Positions 12,407-23,477 of a stretch of DNA of 64,000 nucleotides are shown in pieces. The notes below the pieces were generated by a model, which saw only the letters and a list, made by a program, of their open reading frames with translations, had not been told where the DNA came from and ran no database searches. The DNA lies in the NCBI GenBank assembly GCA_019633425.1, contig WSUB01000015.1:186001-250000 (forward strand). Reading direction: 5' to 3'. This stretch comes from Tulasnella sp. 424 (taxonomy: Eukaryota > Basidiomycota > Agaricomycetes > Cantharellales > Tulasnellaceae). Position 1 is the first letter of the stretch. Every line of letters starts with the position of its first letter. The translations under genes and the position numbers were made by a program.

Positions 12407-13146
12407 TGGATGGATGAGCGCGATCGTTGACGATAGAAAGCACTGTTCCGTGTTTAATTTGTTCGATCGAGGATGAACAAAGACTTCTAATTCCCTCACT
12501 TCTAATGACCACTGGTACCGTCGATTCGAAACACGGCCATCAACTCATTATCACGCCCAACTGACCACGCCAGGAGCAGACCAAACCTTCTGGTGCAGGA
12601 AGCCAAGAGTGTCGCGGGAAGCCATCTCGCAGTACACAGTACCTGCGCACTTTCTTCTCCAGCACCATGCCCCTCAACTCGGATGAGGGTCCAAGAGAAG
12701 AAAGGGACATGAGTCTACTATTTAAATGGAGCCTTAGTATATAAACGTTTAAGGTCCAAAAATGGATCGATCATTTTGGAGGTGTTGGAGATTTGTGCCA
12801 AGTGGAGGTCTCTCCGGGAGCCCAGTTTTTCTGGGAGAAATTCTTCTTTTAATGGAAGCTAAAATTAGAATCAATTGCGCACTTCAGATCCCAACGTACA
12901 AGTAATCGATTGAATGCACAATGTGAGGCGTTGTTGGTCCCCCGCTTGCCATTCAACCTCCGACAGAGCGGTCTCGACGTTGTTGGCGTGTTAAACATAC
13001 CTAACACTTGTTTCATAGCTGCTATATGAGTGCGGGAGCTGTAAGATGAGACATCGGTGTTTGGCCGAACCCGGGGAGCCCCGTTTGGGTCATGTGCAGC
13101 CCGATCGCCGAACGTCAAGGAGACATCGTCAATCATCTACATTCAG
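12407..13146. other. Spacer between the two APH-like genes
   Basis: This 740-base gap serves as promoter of copy 1 and downstream region of copy 2, both transcribed leftwards. Open frames on both strands are short and show no similarity to neighbouring proteins. An A/T-rich patch near 12717-12775 (tatttaaatgg, tatataaacg) could hold a TATA-like element for copy 1. No leftover third APH copy was found. Confidence 0.4.
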
Positions 13147-14364
13147 TTATTTTCCAGTTTCCAGGAACAGTTTTACGCCGCTTAGTAAGTCTAGAGGTAG
13201 ACCGTCCAGCACATCCCAATCTATGAAACTCGTCTCATCCCCAACTGCCCGTAAGCATGTTATCCCTGCATCTATCGCTTTCGATTTTGTGGCTGGCTGA
13301 TACGCCCTAGCAAATAAATTCGTTCCACCAATCAATGACCGACCATAAGCGATGAGGAATTTCCTCTTGAAGTGATTCGAAGTCCCAGGAGACACCTTGA
13401 AATACGCCGATGCGAAGGATGATATGAAAGCCTTCGTGATGACGGTAGTTTGTGTGGACGCCTCGTCGTTTAACACAAGGAAATGAAAGTGACCCACTGA
13501 GAAATAAGTGTATCTCAGGTTGACAGCTCCTTTGCAATCCAAATAAAGGCACTCACCGAACATGCCCAGCTCAGTGCCTGGGTTTGTTAAGCCGAAATAC
13601 TCCCAATCCACCAGGCTGCATTCTCCGCTCTTGCCAATCAGTGCACTCCCTGGCCAGAAATCAATCATGCCCAGACATGGCTCCAAATTACCCCGCTGGT
13701 CGAGGGCGCTCTGCATTCTCTCGATGAGCGAGTTGGTCCCTGGATATTCCCCTGGAGGCAACTGCGAGAGCACGCGCTGTGCTTCCGCCGTAAGAAATCC
13801 TAAAAGATGGCGGGAGTCGGAGAGGGATCGGACTGTTTCGACGGTTGGATTCTGTGTAGCCACGAAGAGGTTGCCGAAGAAGCGACCAAGCATTGTGCCC
13901 AGCTTCTCGACGTCAACTTGAGGCGGAGAGTCATAGAGGATGTGGTCGGAGAGAAGGTTGCTTTCACCGAGGTCTGTCATCCATAACACTTGACGTTCCG
14001 CGTCGTGAAAGATGAGCTTTGGAGCTTTGAGAGGCGAGCTCTGCGCCAACGCTCTCCCTACACCTGGCAATGCCAAATCCTCCCCTTGCAGAATGCGCAA
14101 CGCTCTAGCCTCGACCGCTTGTCGAGAGATCGGAACCGGACAAGAAGGCACCATATGCATGAATGGTGTCCCCATTTTGAGTATGAGTCTTGTGACTGGC
14201 TCTGAGTAATTGAAAGAACTGGGGAGCTTAATCGCTTGTTTGAAAGTCGTCCTCGCTGTGAGGTTGGTGAACCCTCCGGGGAGAAGCTGGACATCGAGGT
14301 TCTCCGCCCGAATAGATAAGACAGAAGTCAAGTAACGGGTAAAGTCGAACGTGGCGCTGGACAT
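13147..14364 (-). CDS. APH-type kinase-fold protein, copy 2
   Basis: Paralogue of the gene to its left, 385 residues. Exons are 14364-13557 and 13496-13147. The 60-base intron (gtgagtgcc..ttctcag) has a length divisible by three and contains no stop, so it can be read through by a naive gene call. It sits exactly where copy 1 has its 67-base intron. Shared landmarks: RLILKMGTPF (Lys63), RQAVEARALRILQGE, MTDLGESNLLSD, and the metal site LVDWEYFG near 251-258. The catalytic loop reads MIDFWPGS (233-240), so the usual His and Asn are replaced here too, while Asp235 stays. Conservation of this altered loop between two diverged copies argues for selection rather than decay. Substrate unknown. Confidence 0.8.
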   Translation of the reverse strand: MSSATFDFTRYLTSVLSIRAENLDVQLLPGGFTNLTARTTFKQAIKLPSSFNYSEPVTRLILKMGTPFMHMVPSCPVPISRQAVEARALRILQGEDLALPGVGRALAQSSPLKAPKLIFHDAERQVLWMTDLGESNLLSDHILYDSPPQVDVEKLGTMLGRFFGNLFVATQNPTVETVRSLSDSRHLLGFLTAEAQRVLSQLPPGEYPGTNSLIERMQSALDQRGNLEPCLGMIDFWPGSALIGKSGECSLVDWEYFGLTNPGTELGMFGECLYLDCKGAVNLRYTYFSVGHFHFLVLNDEASTQTTVITKAFISSFASAYFKVSPGTSNHFKRKFLIAYGRSLIGGTNLFARAYQPATKSKAIDAGITCLRAVGDETSFIDWDVLDGLPLDLLSGVKLFLETGK

Positions 14365-14812
14365 CCGATTGGAGGTTTAAAATGGGAGTGAATCGGCCAT
14401 TTGTTTCTTCCCGCCTCGTGGAGCCGCGCTCACCTCTGGAGGACCTTGAAATATCCAAACAAGGAAGCTCCGTGGATCCGGCACGCCCCTTGATCAGACT
14501 GCCACCAGCAGGTGGATGTGACCCTTCTGTGCCCGATATTTCCTTTAAGTACTGTCTTTCAAAGCCAAATTGATAAGGTATATAAATTACGTATACCTCA
14601 TAGCATCCTTGACCGTAGACCGCAGGGCGGTCATTTTTGGCATCAAGTTTTATTTCCCCTATCGTACCAGTAAAAGCAAAAATGGAATCTACATCGATCC
14701 CAAAGATTTGTATACTTCTCGCTTCCTCTCTCCTGCAATGAGAACGAGTTTCTCGAGCCGATTGAGAGGATCGGAAATCATGTCCTGTCGTGGTGAAGGC
14801 GTTCGTCAACGA
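14365..14812. other. Spacer, promoter of APH-like copy 2
   Basis: This 448-base gap lies between the start of the APH-like copy 2 and the stop of the membrane-protein gene to the right. No coding structure was recognised. A TATAAATTA element occurs at 14580-14588, about 220 bases upstream of the copy 2 start. Confidence 0.35.
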
Positions 14813-15881
14813 TCAACTAGAAATGGGTGTTCGACAACTGACTAGGAGTTCGTCCGTCGACGGTATATCAGGGAGAGGAATTTGTGAAAGATATTCGTAT
14901 GTCTAAAGACTCTGATTAGGTACGTGCAAAGTCGGGAGGGGATCACTCACTCGGAAAAGATCCCGAGACTCCCAATAGTCGCGGAAGGTGGCTTCGGCTC
15001 GACTTAATGCCTTGCAGTGTGTTTCAATTTCTTCGAACAGTCCCTCAATGCTTTCGTGCAGTCTGAGGTTCTCTTGAATGGCAGGATTCTGTTCCCAGGC
15101 CCAAGCCGAGACAGCAAACCGAGGTCGAACAAGACCCAAACGGTTTAGGAGGGTGGGCAAAACAGACACTGCTGACGCTCCCATGTGTTTCAAGATCTCG
15201 CAATGTTCGGAAGATAATACCAGGTCTTTCTCCAAAGCCACGAGATCCGATGGGATTACGCGGGAGAAGACCCTGGTCACTTGAGCCTTGAAAAACATCA
15301 GTGGCAACGTATCCTGACGACTCGCTTCCGGATCCTCATGAAAATGTCGAACTTGTCTTAGCAAATCATTAATCTGGTTGTACTGCTGTTAGTGGAGATC
15401 GATTGAGAGTCAGATGCGTACTTACACGCGCCACCGTGCCGCCAATACCCGCGGTAATGAAGGATAAAGGGTATCGCATGTGCAAGCGCACTTCCGAAAG
15501 CGTCTGGTATGTTACATATAAGGAGTCGGACACATTTTTATCGTATGGTTTGATTTGACGTTCTAGAGCGATAACGCTATTGATGGGGCAGGGTCAAATC
15601 CGCCTCAACAATCATGTCGCTCGCAGAAGAACTTACTCGTATTCTCGCTGGTAGTCTGCAAACCCGAAGGTATGACTGAGCTCCAAAAGGTCTCTCCCGA
15701 GGTTTAGGCTTCTCTGAAGATGCGCTGATGATACTGCGGCAATCGCCCCGAGGGGCATAGGTGAGAGCAAAGGTGAAGGCTGCCGTTGGTGCCACTCCAC
15801 GAAGCCATCGAAGAATAAAATTAAAGAGAAGAGAATTATTTTCACCCAACGTATGTTTGCGGCCTGGCCGTGAACGTCCAT
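14813..15881 (-). CDS. Uncharacterised one-helix membrane protein
   Basis: Four exons (15881-15637, 15576-15426, 15382-14951, 14902-14813) give 305 residues. I do not recognise the family. Near the N-terminus a hydrophobic segment (IILFSLILFF, residues ~16-25) could anchor it in a membrane. The rest is helical and rich in Leu, Glu and Arg, including ILKHMGASAVSVLPTLLNRL and LHESIEGLFEEIETHCKALS, which suggests coiled coil or an alpha bundle. All splice sites are standard and phases agree (2, 0, 0). The gene is transcribed away from a second protein with the same layout, a short polar N-terminus, one hydrophobic helix and long helices; the pair may be diverged copies or partners. Upstream in-frame sequence has no other ATG, so the start at 15881 is preferred. 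Confidence 0.6.
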
Positions 15882-16439
15882 TCTTTTGCGCTGAAAGGTC
15901 TCCTGCTGGTCGGCGGTGGTGTTTTGGACAGCGTACTGACGCGCAGCGCAGGTTATATGCCGCGGCCAGGGGAAGGATAACTTGAAGGCAGACACGTGGT
16001 CACTGATCAACTTATATTCCCTCGCCGCATTGGTAAAGCGAGTTGGAATATTAGCTTCCGGTTCAGAGTAAAACGATCCCTGAACTGAACTCTTCTCAAG
16101 TGGTTTTCATAGCATCACCTGTAGGAAGTCCCTGCCCATGGATCACACCTGGCATAAGAGCAATGGAGCATCCGGTAGTAATCGGCTCGCTAAATGCGAC
16201 GCGGTCTCGGTTGAATAGCCTTGGCTATCATCAGTAGACGTCCCCAATCGCCCCGGCCTCGTGTACATATTCTGCCTTCGAACCTAAATCAGATGTGCAG
16301 TAAGCTTTAGAAGACCTTCTTCCCTGCCGTCACAATCTTCAGGTCAGGTCGTGCGTGATCAGCGTGGAACAGCTTAGCATAAAACGAAGGACGGTTCTCT
16401 AGATGTTAAGTCAAGCAAGCACCCGTCATACCTGTCTCG
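15882..16439. promoter_or_regulatory. Divergent promoter region of two membrane-protein genes
   Basis: 558 bases between the starts of two oppositely transcribed genes, so it must hold both promoters. No convincing coding frame or repeat was seen. The sequence is mixed in composition and shows no obvious TATA box close to either start. Confidence 0.4.
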
Positions 16440-17926
16440 ATGGATGCGCCGGCCAATCAAGGTCCAGGGATCGCAAATTTCGCCGTCGCAATACGCAGCA
16501 TCTGCATGCTTGTTCTATTACTCTCCCTCGCGATCTATTTCCTCGCAGACAAGCTGGAGCCCTTGAGCTTCCTGGCTCACAAGTTGGGCGAAACCCTCGG
16601 GGCACTTAACGACCTTCTTAAAGTCCTGGTCACGTATCTTGATGGAATAAGAACCACCATCGGATCGGCACTAAGTCACTTATCCGACGTGTGGTGCATG
16701 TTCGTGTCAGGTCCGAGTTGCGATGCTCAACACCATTCAGATGGTCCTGAACCGGGGGGAGACTTGCGGAAGGCACCATTGGCTAGTACAAAAGAGATGC
16801 TCAACGCTCTACGGCATCTGTCTGAGTTGGATACCGATATTGACTTTCCCAAAAGGTAGTTATCTGTGAGCTTCTCCAGCGATTTCAGGGTCACTAATTA
16901 ATATCATCCTCAGAATTCGCTCGTTTACAGCAAAGATATTAAGATCTAAGTTGAGCGACCATCTTCAAGAGGAGATCAAGCTAGAGCGAAAAGAAGCTTT
17001 CGACAACTGGAACAGCATGGTCCTCTCGAAAGACTTCGCCGTCTCCCAAGCGACGGCGATGGCTCAGCATTTGATACACCAGGTTCGTAAATCTCACTCA
17101 CTGGAATACAATGTGTCAGTCTGAGTGCTCCCCTACTGTTCCAAGTATTTCGCTATCGATAGAGAGCTTCGGCGTCCTATCTCTTGGTCTGCTGCGGTCT
17201 TATCTCTGTCTAAATGGAGACGGGACGATTTGCGGGCGGACATTATGAGAATGGCCAAGGATACTGCTCTCCATGTCCAGGAAAGCCGGGGACTGCTAAA
17301 TATGTGTACCGGCTCATCCAAAGACGTGAAAGAGCGAGTTTCAAGACTCCAAGAGCTTTCGGAAAGCTGGAAGGAAACTCTCGACGAAGCAAAGAAACAA
17401 GTGGGATTCTTCTGCTGGAGAAACTGCGACCCCTACGGAATCGACGCTCATCTCAAGGAGTGGGACGACATTGGAGTGCATTTGGGCTCCGCGTATGATA
17501 CTGCGGTCGTGGTTAGTGCCATAATCCTCTTCAAGCGTGCGCGACTTTGTTGACTCGTCTGGCCATTTCTAAGGCGGAGAAAAAATGCTCCAAGTTAGGT
17601 GTCCTAATGGGTAACTGGATGGTACGAGACGCATCTTCCTTCCTTGAGCTTGAACTACTCCTGATCGTTTTTTAGACTAATTTCAATAGCACTCGAGGGT
17701 AAATACAGCTCTACTCTCACCGTTTCGCGCCCTCACCCTTGGTTCAGGTTAACGTACGACGCTGAAATCAAATCGTTTATTGGACCGCATCGGGATCCGA
17801 GGGTAAGGGGGCCGTGTACTGTGGGTAGCGAGCCACGATTGACAGTGTGTCGCTGAATAGGAGATACTGGATGCTGTAGAAGGCACCATCCTTCTCTTAT
17901 TAGACTGGGCCTCTGAGTCTGGGTGA
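16440..17926 (+). CDS. Uncharacterised membrane protein with helical cytosolic region
   Basis: Seven exons (16440-16855, 16914-17082, 17146-17511, 17574-17621, 17676-17698, 17748-17802, 17861-17926) give 380 residues with consistent phases. Exon 5 is only 23 bases. The protein starts MDAPANQG and has a strong transmembrane helix (ICMLVLLLSLAIYFLADKL, about residues 20-38). It continues with amphipathic helices such as RVSRLQELSESWKETLDEAKK and WRRDDLRADIMRMAKDTA. There is no known domain I can name. The architecture resembles the divergently transcribed neighbour. The last exons are short and less certain than the first three; the end (LLLLDWASESG) follows from standard splice sites. Confidence 0.6.
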
Positions 17927-18800
17927 CGGACCAATCATCTGTTTACATCCCGCCTCCCGTGGCATTTCCACCGCCAAAGCCTTCACTAGAACCCTCATGC
18001 TTCATAGAATTTATTTTCTCAATGAATCACTTGCTTCTGGGTTGTATTGTGACGTGCTGTAAGTTTCCCGCCAGGGTAAGCACGAAGTTGATCGGAGCTG
18101 CAGGTAAACCCGATCCATTCTTTGAAAAATGCAGTGGTGGATAACCGGTATTTGTTCAGGCGGGCCTCAAACCAGCGTACTAATAGTATCGCCACCGTGC
18201 TTTGAAGGCAGACGTTCAGAAGTAGATCATGAACTTGATAGTTAATTTCCATCGATCCTTGATCTTCCATCAACAGGCCACGGGTCTCCCTGCGTAGAAA
18301 GGACGAAAGGATGTTAAGAATATTCGACAAGGTTACGGGAAGGAAATGAATTCAACCTAGCTCGGTCCAACTAGGTTGCATATTTCGTTACTCTGGGTCT
18401 CAGCCTTCAGAGGTTGCTTGCGGCCTCAAAGCGGGAAATCTGCTGGCCCCAGAAGTTGAATTGTCGAGCGGCTGGTTCGCGTGCCCCCCCCCCCCTCTTA
18501 AAAACAAAACAAAACATAAAGCGCAAGCCAAAAGCTCACAAGCACCTCACAAATTAAATATCGGAGGGAATCCGGGTCTGCTTAGCATTCAAAGGTGCGC
18601 ATAGAGAGTCCTATCCCAGGACGAGGCTGGCTCATAAGCCCACCGAAATACTTCACCGCCAAATGCAAGCCGCAGGTGCTGCAGAGAACACCGGCTTTAT
18701 AACCAAGGATATTGTAAAGAAAAAGGCTAAACCCGTGATCGACGGCATAGGGTGGATGAACTGGTCAACGTTACAGCCATGGCACATTCGGCCATTTCAT
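17927..18800. other. Spacer between convergent genes
   Basis: 874 bases between the stop of the membrane-protein gene and the stop of the permease gene. A short minus-strand frame around 18040-18290 has a hydrophobic patch (LLLNVCLQSTVAILLV) and an intron-like acceptor before it, but no start or partner exon was found. A run of about 13 C (near 18484-18496) is followed by aaaacaaaacaaaacat. Nothing else is supported. Confidence 0.35.
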
Positions 18801-21636
18801 TCAGAGATTGGCAACGCGGACCCCTCCGTAGTCCGATAAATCAAACCCGTGAGAGGAGCCCATGGTGTTCATGAACATCTGGGATTTTGGTACCTCCAAT
18901 TTCGCACTGACAGCCTCGACAAGCTGAGGAAATGTGAAGTCAGCATTGGCGGTCTCAACCTCGCTCTACTGGAGTTCTCACAACTGGATTGAATTTTCCT
19001 GTCAGGAAGATCAAATCAACCGTAATCCCCTTTGCGAAGTATTAGTTCGATGGTCGAGTGATACGTTCTAACGTCGAGCTGGACCACTCACCGGAAAGGC
19101 TTCATCGAGGATCTTGACGTTCGCTTCCATTTCAGAAGGAATGTCCAAAGCGTTCTCGTAGGCGTGGAGCAAGATGACCCGTGAAGTCATCTCGTTCCGA
19201 CGCACATAAAGGATGGCTTCAACGAGGTTGTAGATCTGATAAATCAACCGTCAGCTATGTGAACGCTTTCGCGGCGACAAAATCGACCCACGTCATCCCC
19301 CTTCACCCAGACACAGACCGGACGCTTGCGCAACCTTGCCATCCATCGTACAATACTCGAGTCCCAGCCTTTTGTCCAACTCCACTTCTGCAGAATGGAG
19401 TTCTGATCATAAAGCCACATCGCGATTCTCGCCAATCGAATACGAGATCGAAGGCCGACCAGACAAGCCAAGACAACAACAAAGTAGGCTAGGAATAGTC
19501 CGAGTATTTTTGGTCTAGTTGAGTAAAATGACGTTAGAAAGAAATCGGGAGGGGCAGAGGAGAGGAATGCCATACGATGGGACAATGTTACCGACGAGAA
19601 CGACCAGCATCGCAACGAACGCGAGAACCGTCACTCCTAGATTTGCTCGATAGTCCCGCGGCAAGCGATCCCTATCGAACTTGAGCAGAAGGTTTGATAC
19701 GGAATACTGAACGATGAGGTCAGTATGAGGTTGATGTTTGGGTGAAGTGGTGGTGAGCTTACCAACAAGAGTACAGAAGGGAACGTGACAGCAAAGACAG
19801 ACGAGATGGTTGTCAAATTGAAGCCAGATGACGCGTAGAGTAGGATTGCGACAAGCAAGAAGAATAGGATGGACCAGTGCGCGCTACCTGTTGGAAGCGT
19901 CCGGAGGAAGGCGGAAGGAACTACACGATCCCTGCCATCGAGCAGTCAGCCTTGGTTCACGTTTCGAGGACAACAATGCACCTCACTTTGCCAGTCTCTG
20001 AAGCATTGACGACATTGCCACCATACCTAAGAGAACTCCTCCTCCGCCAATAACCAGCATACAATCCACCACGACTAATATCCTCAACCATTTGCCTGCG
20101 ACGCGCTCGGCAAGAAGAGACAAAATATTCCCTCCGCTGAGAATGTCGGAAGTCGGGAGAAGTGCGTAAACTAATAGCATAAGGGGAGCATTAAGAGCAA
20201 GAACCGTGTATATGCAAACATCGAGCGTCAGTGGGTATGAGGAGGGCTTGATGTTTTCGATGTATGTTGGTATTGTTTCGAAGCCTACCACAAACCTAAC
20301 GTCAATACGTGTCTTGATCCACCCTGGAGCTGAACAAGTGTTACCTGTAACACCGAGGAAGGCCAGACAGGTACCATAGAAAATCGCTTTTGCGACTTCG
20401 GAGCCACTTTGCGGTCGAAGCTCCCAATTTGCACGAATCGTATCCGAACCATGCCGAGCCCACGCGACGAGCGAGGCAACCATCAAAATTGCCATTGTGG
20501 CAAGCTAGGAAAGATCTGTCAGAGTTTGGTGTAGGAGAAGTGGTGACAACGGCGCTTCTGCTCCACTTACATGAATAGCAGTGAATGAGGCGGCCAAGAC
20601 GCTGCTGCCACGAAGGTTGAAGAGACCGACCATAGCCAGAAGAGCCAAAATACCCAAGGCTACAGCGGCTTCCTTCATCCCGTACAAAGCACCGCCAAAC
20701 TCCCCGGAAAGGTATGCTGAAGCCGTGGCTGCAGAGACGCTGGCCGTTGCGACACTGTCCAGGAATATAGCAGCTGCACCAACAAGCGCCATGGCTTTGC
20801 CGCTGCATTGCAGAAGGTAAGAGTAGATTGCTCCATTCATCCGTATAGCCGAGCCCAGTTCACGGAGGATGGGGCGAAAAAGGAAAAGGATGAGGCAGGC
20901 AATGAGCAGGGCCAACGGGGAGAAGATTCCGGCTGCGGCAGCGACAGCGGGGAAAGCATAGAATACAGACCCATACATACCATTCCTTCAGAGGGAAGTG
21001 ATGTCAGGCAACGAATGCGCGAATTTTCAAGCCTTTTTAGCGTACCCAGCAATTGAGCTTGCCCGCAGGGTTTCCAAAAGGACAGGTTTTGTTGCAAGAT
21101 GGGACGATGCGAGTTCCATATCATGCGGTGTCAGTTCAACATATGAGGTAGATCCCCATCCCTAGAAAAACGGAGGATCAGTCTCTTAGCAAGTTTGTGC
21201 GGGGTGGTCATGTGACTAAACTGCAAATTCCCAAAGGTTGTCCAAATTCGGAAAACGCGACGGAATATTAGGTATCTTGAGGGTGTGTGGCTGGTTGTTT
21301 CGTTGACGTCGTATTATCTATAAGGCTCTAATGAGTGACCATGGACTTTTTGCATCCAGCCAAGCGTCTCTCACGGTTTCGAACTCGCTTTGAGCGAACG
21401 ATGGAGGTGCATGCATCGGATCGGGGTCTTCGACGAGCCAGAGACGATTCAGGGGGGAACATAACCTTAGGGAAATAATACGACGCACCATCCGTTATAT
21501 ACGGTCGACGATGAACGAGAGTCTTATAGGTGCGAGGCGACTGGGGGAGTGGGGGAACAATGTCGTTTCCGTCTTCGTCGTTCGGGTTTGAGGCGTGAAT
21601 GGTCTTTTCTTTGTCGTTTGTGGTCACATCATTCAT
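18801..21636 (-). CDS. APC-superfamily amino-acid permease
   Basis: A polytopic transporter of the amino acid-polyamine-organocation superfamily, about 680 residues in roughly 11 exons, probably in the plasma or vacuolar membrane. Exon 1 (21636-21466, starts MNDVTTND) joins through a long ~300-base intron to an exon beginning GWGSTSYVELTPHD. The core then reads AGNGMYGSVFYAFPAV, the glycine-rich first helix typical of APC carriers, followed by about ten more hydrophobic segments (for example LVGAAAIFLDSVATASVS and ILVVVDCMLVIGGGGVLLG). After the helices comes a cytosolic tail with AILYVRRNEMTSRVILLHAYE and ITVDLIFLTGKF, as in fungal relatives. Transport substrate is not predictable. The first intron is unusually long for this locus, so the N-terminus is the least certain part. 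A second copy of exon 1 lies just upstream. Confidence 0.82.
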
Positions 21637-21854
21637 GACTAACAAGAGTCATGAAGGAAATCAGAGTCAGGGGCCAGGTTGAGCCAAAGGAACGATTCAG
21701 AGTGAAGGGCATTCTTTGACGCACCATCCAGCGGGAGAGTCCTGTTAGTACGAGGTGTCCGGGGAGCGGAGGGTGGAGGGACAATATCGTCTCCACCTTC
21801 CGCATTGGTGGCATGGGTCGTCTTTGCTTCGTCCCTGAGGGTAGTAGCTTTCAT
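21637..21854 (-). other. Duplicated copy of the permease first exon
   Basis: A frame starting MKATTLRDEAKTTHATNA at 21854 mirrors exon 1 of the permease (MNDVTTNDKEKTIHASNP). Both copies carry an acidic patch followed by DIVPP, then TL, then DGAS, and the DNA after GGTGCGTC is also alike. The upstream flanks match as well: CTGGCCCCTGACTCTGATT before one start and CTGGGGCCTGATCCTCATT before the other. The whole ~218-base block, with its 5' flank, has been duplicated in tandem. The frame runs into TAG just before the second start codon. It could be an alternative first exon with its own promoter, or a dead duplicate. Confidence 0.6.
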
Positions 21855-22052
21855 GGTTAATAAAGATCAAGAGGGAGAATGAGGATCAGGCCCCAGTTCG
21901 TCGGTCCAAGTTGGTAGAAAGGGGCTGTTTGTCGCCGTTTACAGCTCCTCGAGAGCTTTAATCATTTAACGCCACCCCACGCATCGCAGGACAACACTCC
22001 CATTGGCAAGACTCAATTAATCCCAGCCACAAAGAACCACGTTCGCGATATC

Positions 22053-23267
22053 ATGTCTCAGCTTACAAAAAGAGAGAAGACGAAGAATAGGTACCGCGTA
22101 CGCCGGTCAGGACTAAAACTCCGCCCATCAACTGACTCACTGCCTGACTAGGCTTTAGCGAGGAAAGGCGGCCGATTAGAGGGTCCAGGAATATGGTGTT
22201 CGTGCCCTATGGGGAAAGAAAAACAGGTTATTGGAGAACTCTACGACGTCCTTGACTCGGTGCGCAAGAGTCATTAGCATCGAAAAGTCACTCCTGAACG
22301 GCGGCTTCGATGACAGTAGCTTGCAGAAGAACTATGGCCGAGAGCTCCGGGTGTTGCTAGAAATGACGATACCCAAAGTGACGAGGACGAGGACGAGGAC
22401 GAGGAGGACTTCGAGAAGGCGCTCGCAAACGAGTTGTCTGCAATCAAGAAACCGGGAGCAAACGAAAGGCGATTAAGTGCGAAAACTTTAATTTTGTCAT
22501 CCGTAACATGCAACTGACTATAGACTGTCCAGAAAATGTATTTATTGATACAAAATGCCGTGAGGAGGTACAATCTTCGCTTGACCCCCCCTTGCTAACA
22601 ATCATCCATTAGTCGCCTTCATTTCGTGTAAACCGCCACTTGATCCAGTAAGACTTAGTTTGGCATACTTTGAAGAGATTGAAAAAACTGGTCGTGCACG
22701 GACGCGGTAAGGTCGAGATAGCCGGACTCAGAAGTAAGCTGACCCTATTGCATCTTAGCAATGTACTCCGGCTCTCGCCTGTGACAGCCACATGCATTGC
22801 CAATCCAAATGAAATAAGTTCCCTTGCGAGGCGCATCTTGAAACCTGTCTTTGAAGACGAACCCCGCAGTCGTTATCGCGTAAGCAGCGGCCCAACTATC
22901 CTTTTCCTTGACTTCTTACCGACATGCCCTCCAGTATAAGATACAAACGCGCATAAGAAACAATACCAAGCTTTCATCCGAAGTTCTTGTGGAGGAAATA
23001 GCTAAATGCGTGCTTCCAGAGTTGGGTCACACCGTCGACCTGCAAAACCCCGAAATGGTTGTGTTGGTGGAGGTTTACCAGGCATGTCATGCGCCTCATC
23101 CTCTTTTATTGAACGTGGGATCTGAGCTATATTCCGCATAGGCCGTCTGCGGTATTAGCGTCGTGCCAGATTGGTTGAAGTACAAACGATTCAACGTGGT
23201 GGAATACGCGCAATCCCTTAACCGAGCAGACCAACCCAAAGAAAGCGAGCAGCTCCCGGGACAGTAA
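22053..23267 (+). CDS. TAN1: tRNA acetyltransferase adaptor TAN1 (THUMP domain)
   Basis: TAN1/THUMPD1 binds tRNA through its THUMP domain and partners with the Kre33/NAT10 acetyltransferase to make N4-acetylcytidine at position 12 of tRNA-Ser and tRNA-Leu. Eight exons (22053-22097, 22152-22259, 22320-22476, 22524-22559, 22613-22706, 22759-22879, 22935-23081, 23142-23267) give 277 residues, all phases agreeing. Signatures: EGPGIWCSC near the N-terminus, YDVLDSLAEELWP, an acidic repeat (DEDEDEDEEDFEKALA), FISCKPPLDPVRL, LSPVTATCIANPNE, and the THUMP end VEVYQAVCGISVVPD. The last intron must use a GC donor to keep VEVYQ-AVCG intact. One exon is only 36 bases and one intron only 47. The stop lies 210 bases before the capping-protein start. 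Confidence 0.92.
23082..23141 (+). other. GC-AG intron in TAN1
   Basis: The exon ends ACCAG and the intron begins GCATGT, with the acceptor CGCATAG at 23135-23141. Only this junction restores the conserved VEVYQAVCGISVV order. A GT donor a few bases upstream would delete conserved residues. Confidence 0.75.
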
Positions 23268-23477
23268 ATTCCTTTTCCTAGACTTGATAGCATCTTAGTA
23301 GAATTACCGGAGTGTGTACCGAGGCCTGCCTTTGACCGCTCTGATGAGGAAATCGTGGACCCTGAGGCGCAGCAAACTCGTGCAAGCCGTCCCTCCTCGC
23401 GATTCATTGCAACTTCAACCGACAACCCATCGCGCTCACTAACAACCGTTTCTACAACATTTGACGCGGAAATCACT

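Noticed and set aside
18019..18330. Minus-strand frame with a hydrophobic patch
   Set aside because: No ATG at a sensible place and no partner exon; kept only as a note under the spacer.
18484..18510. Poly-C followed by aaaac repeats as a possible transposon end
   Set aside because: No matching inverted or direct repeat found nearby; similar C runs at 6287 and 35697 look like simple homopolymers.
22231..22476. Arg/Thr-rich frame in the TAN1 region
   Set aside because: It is an out-of-frame reading of the GACGAG acidic repeat of TAN1 exon 3.
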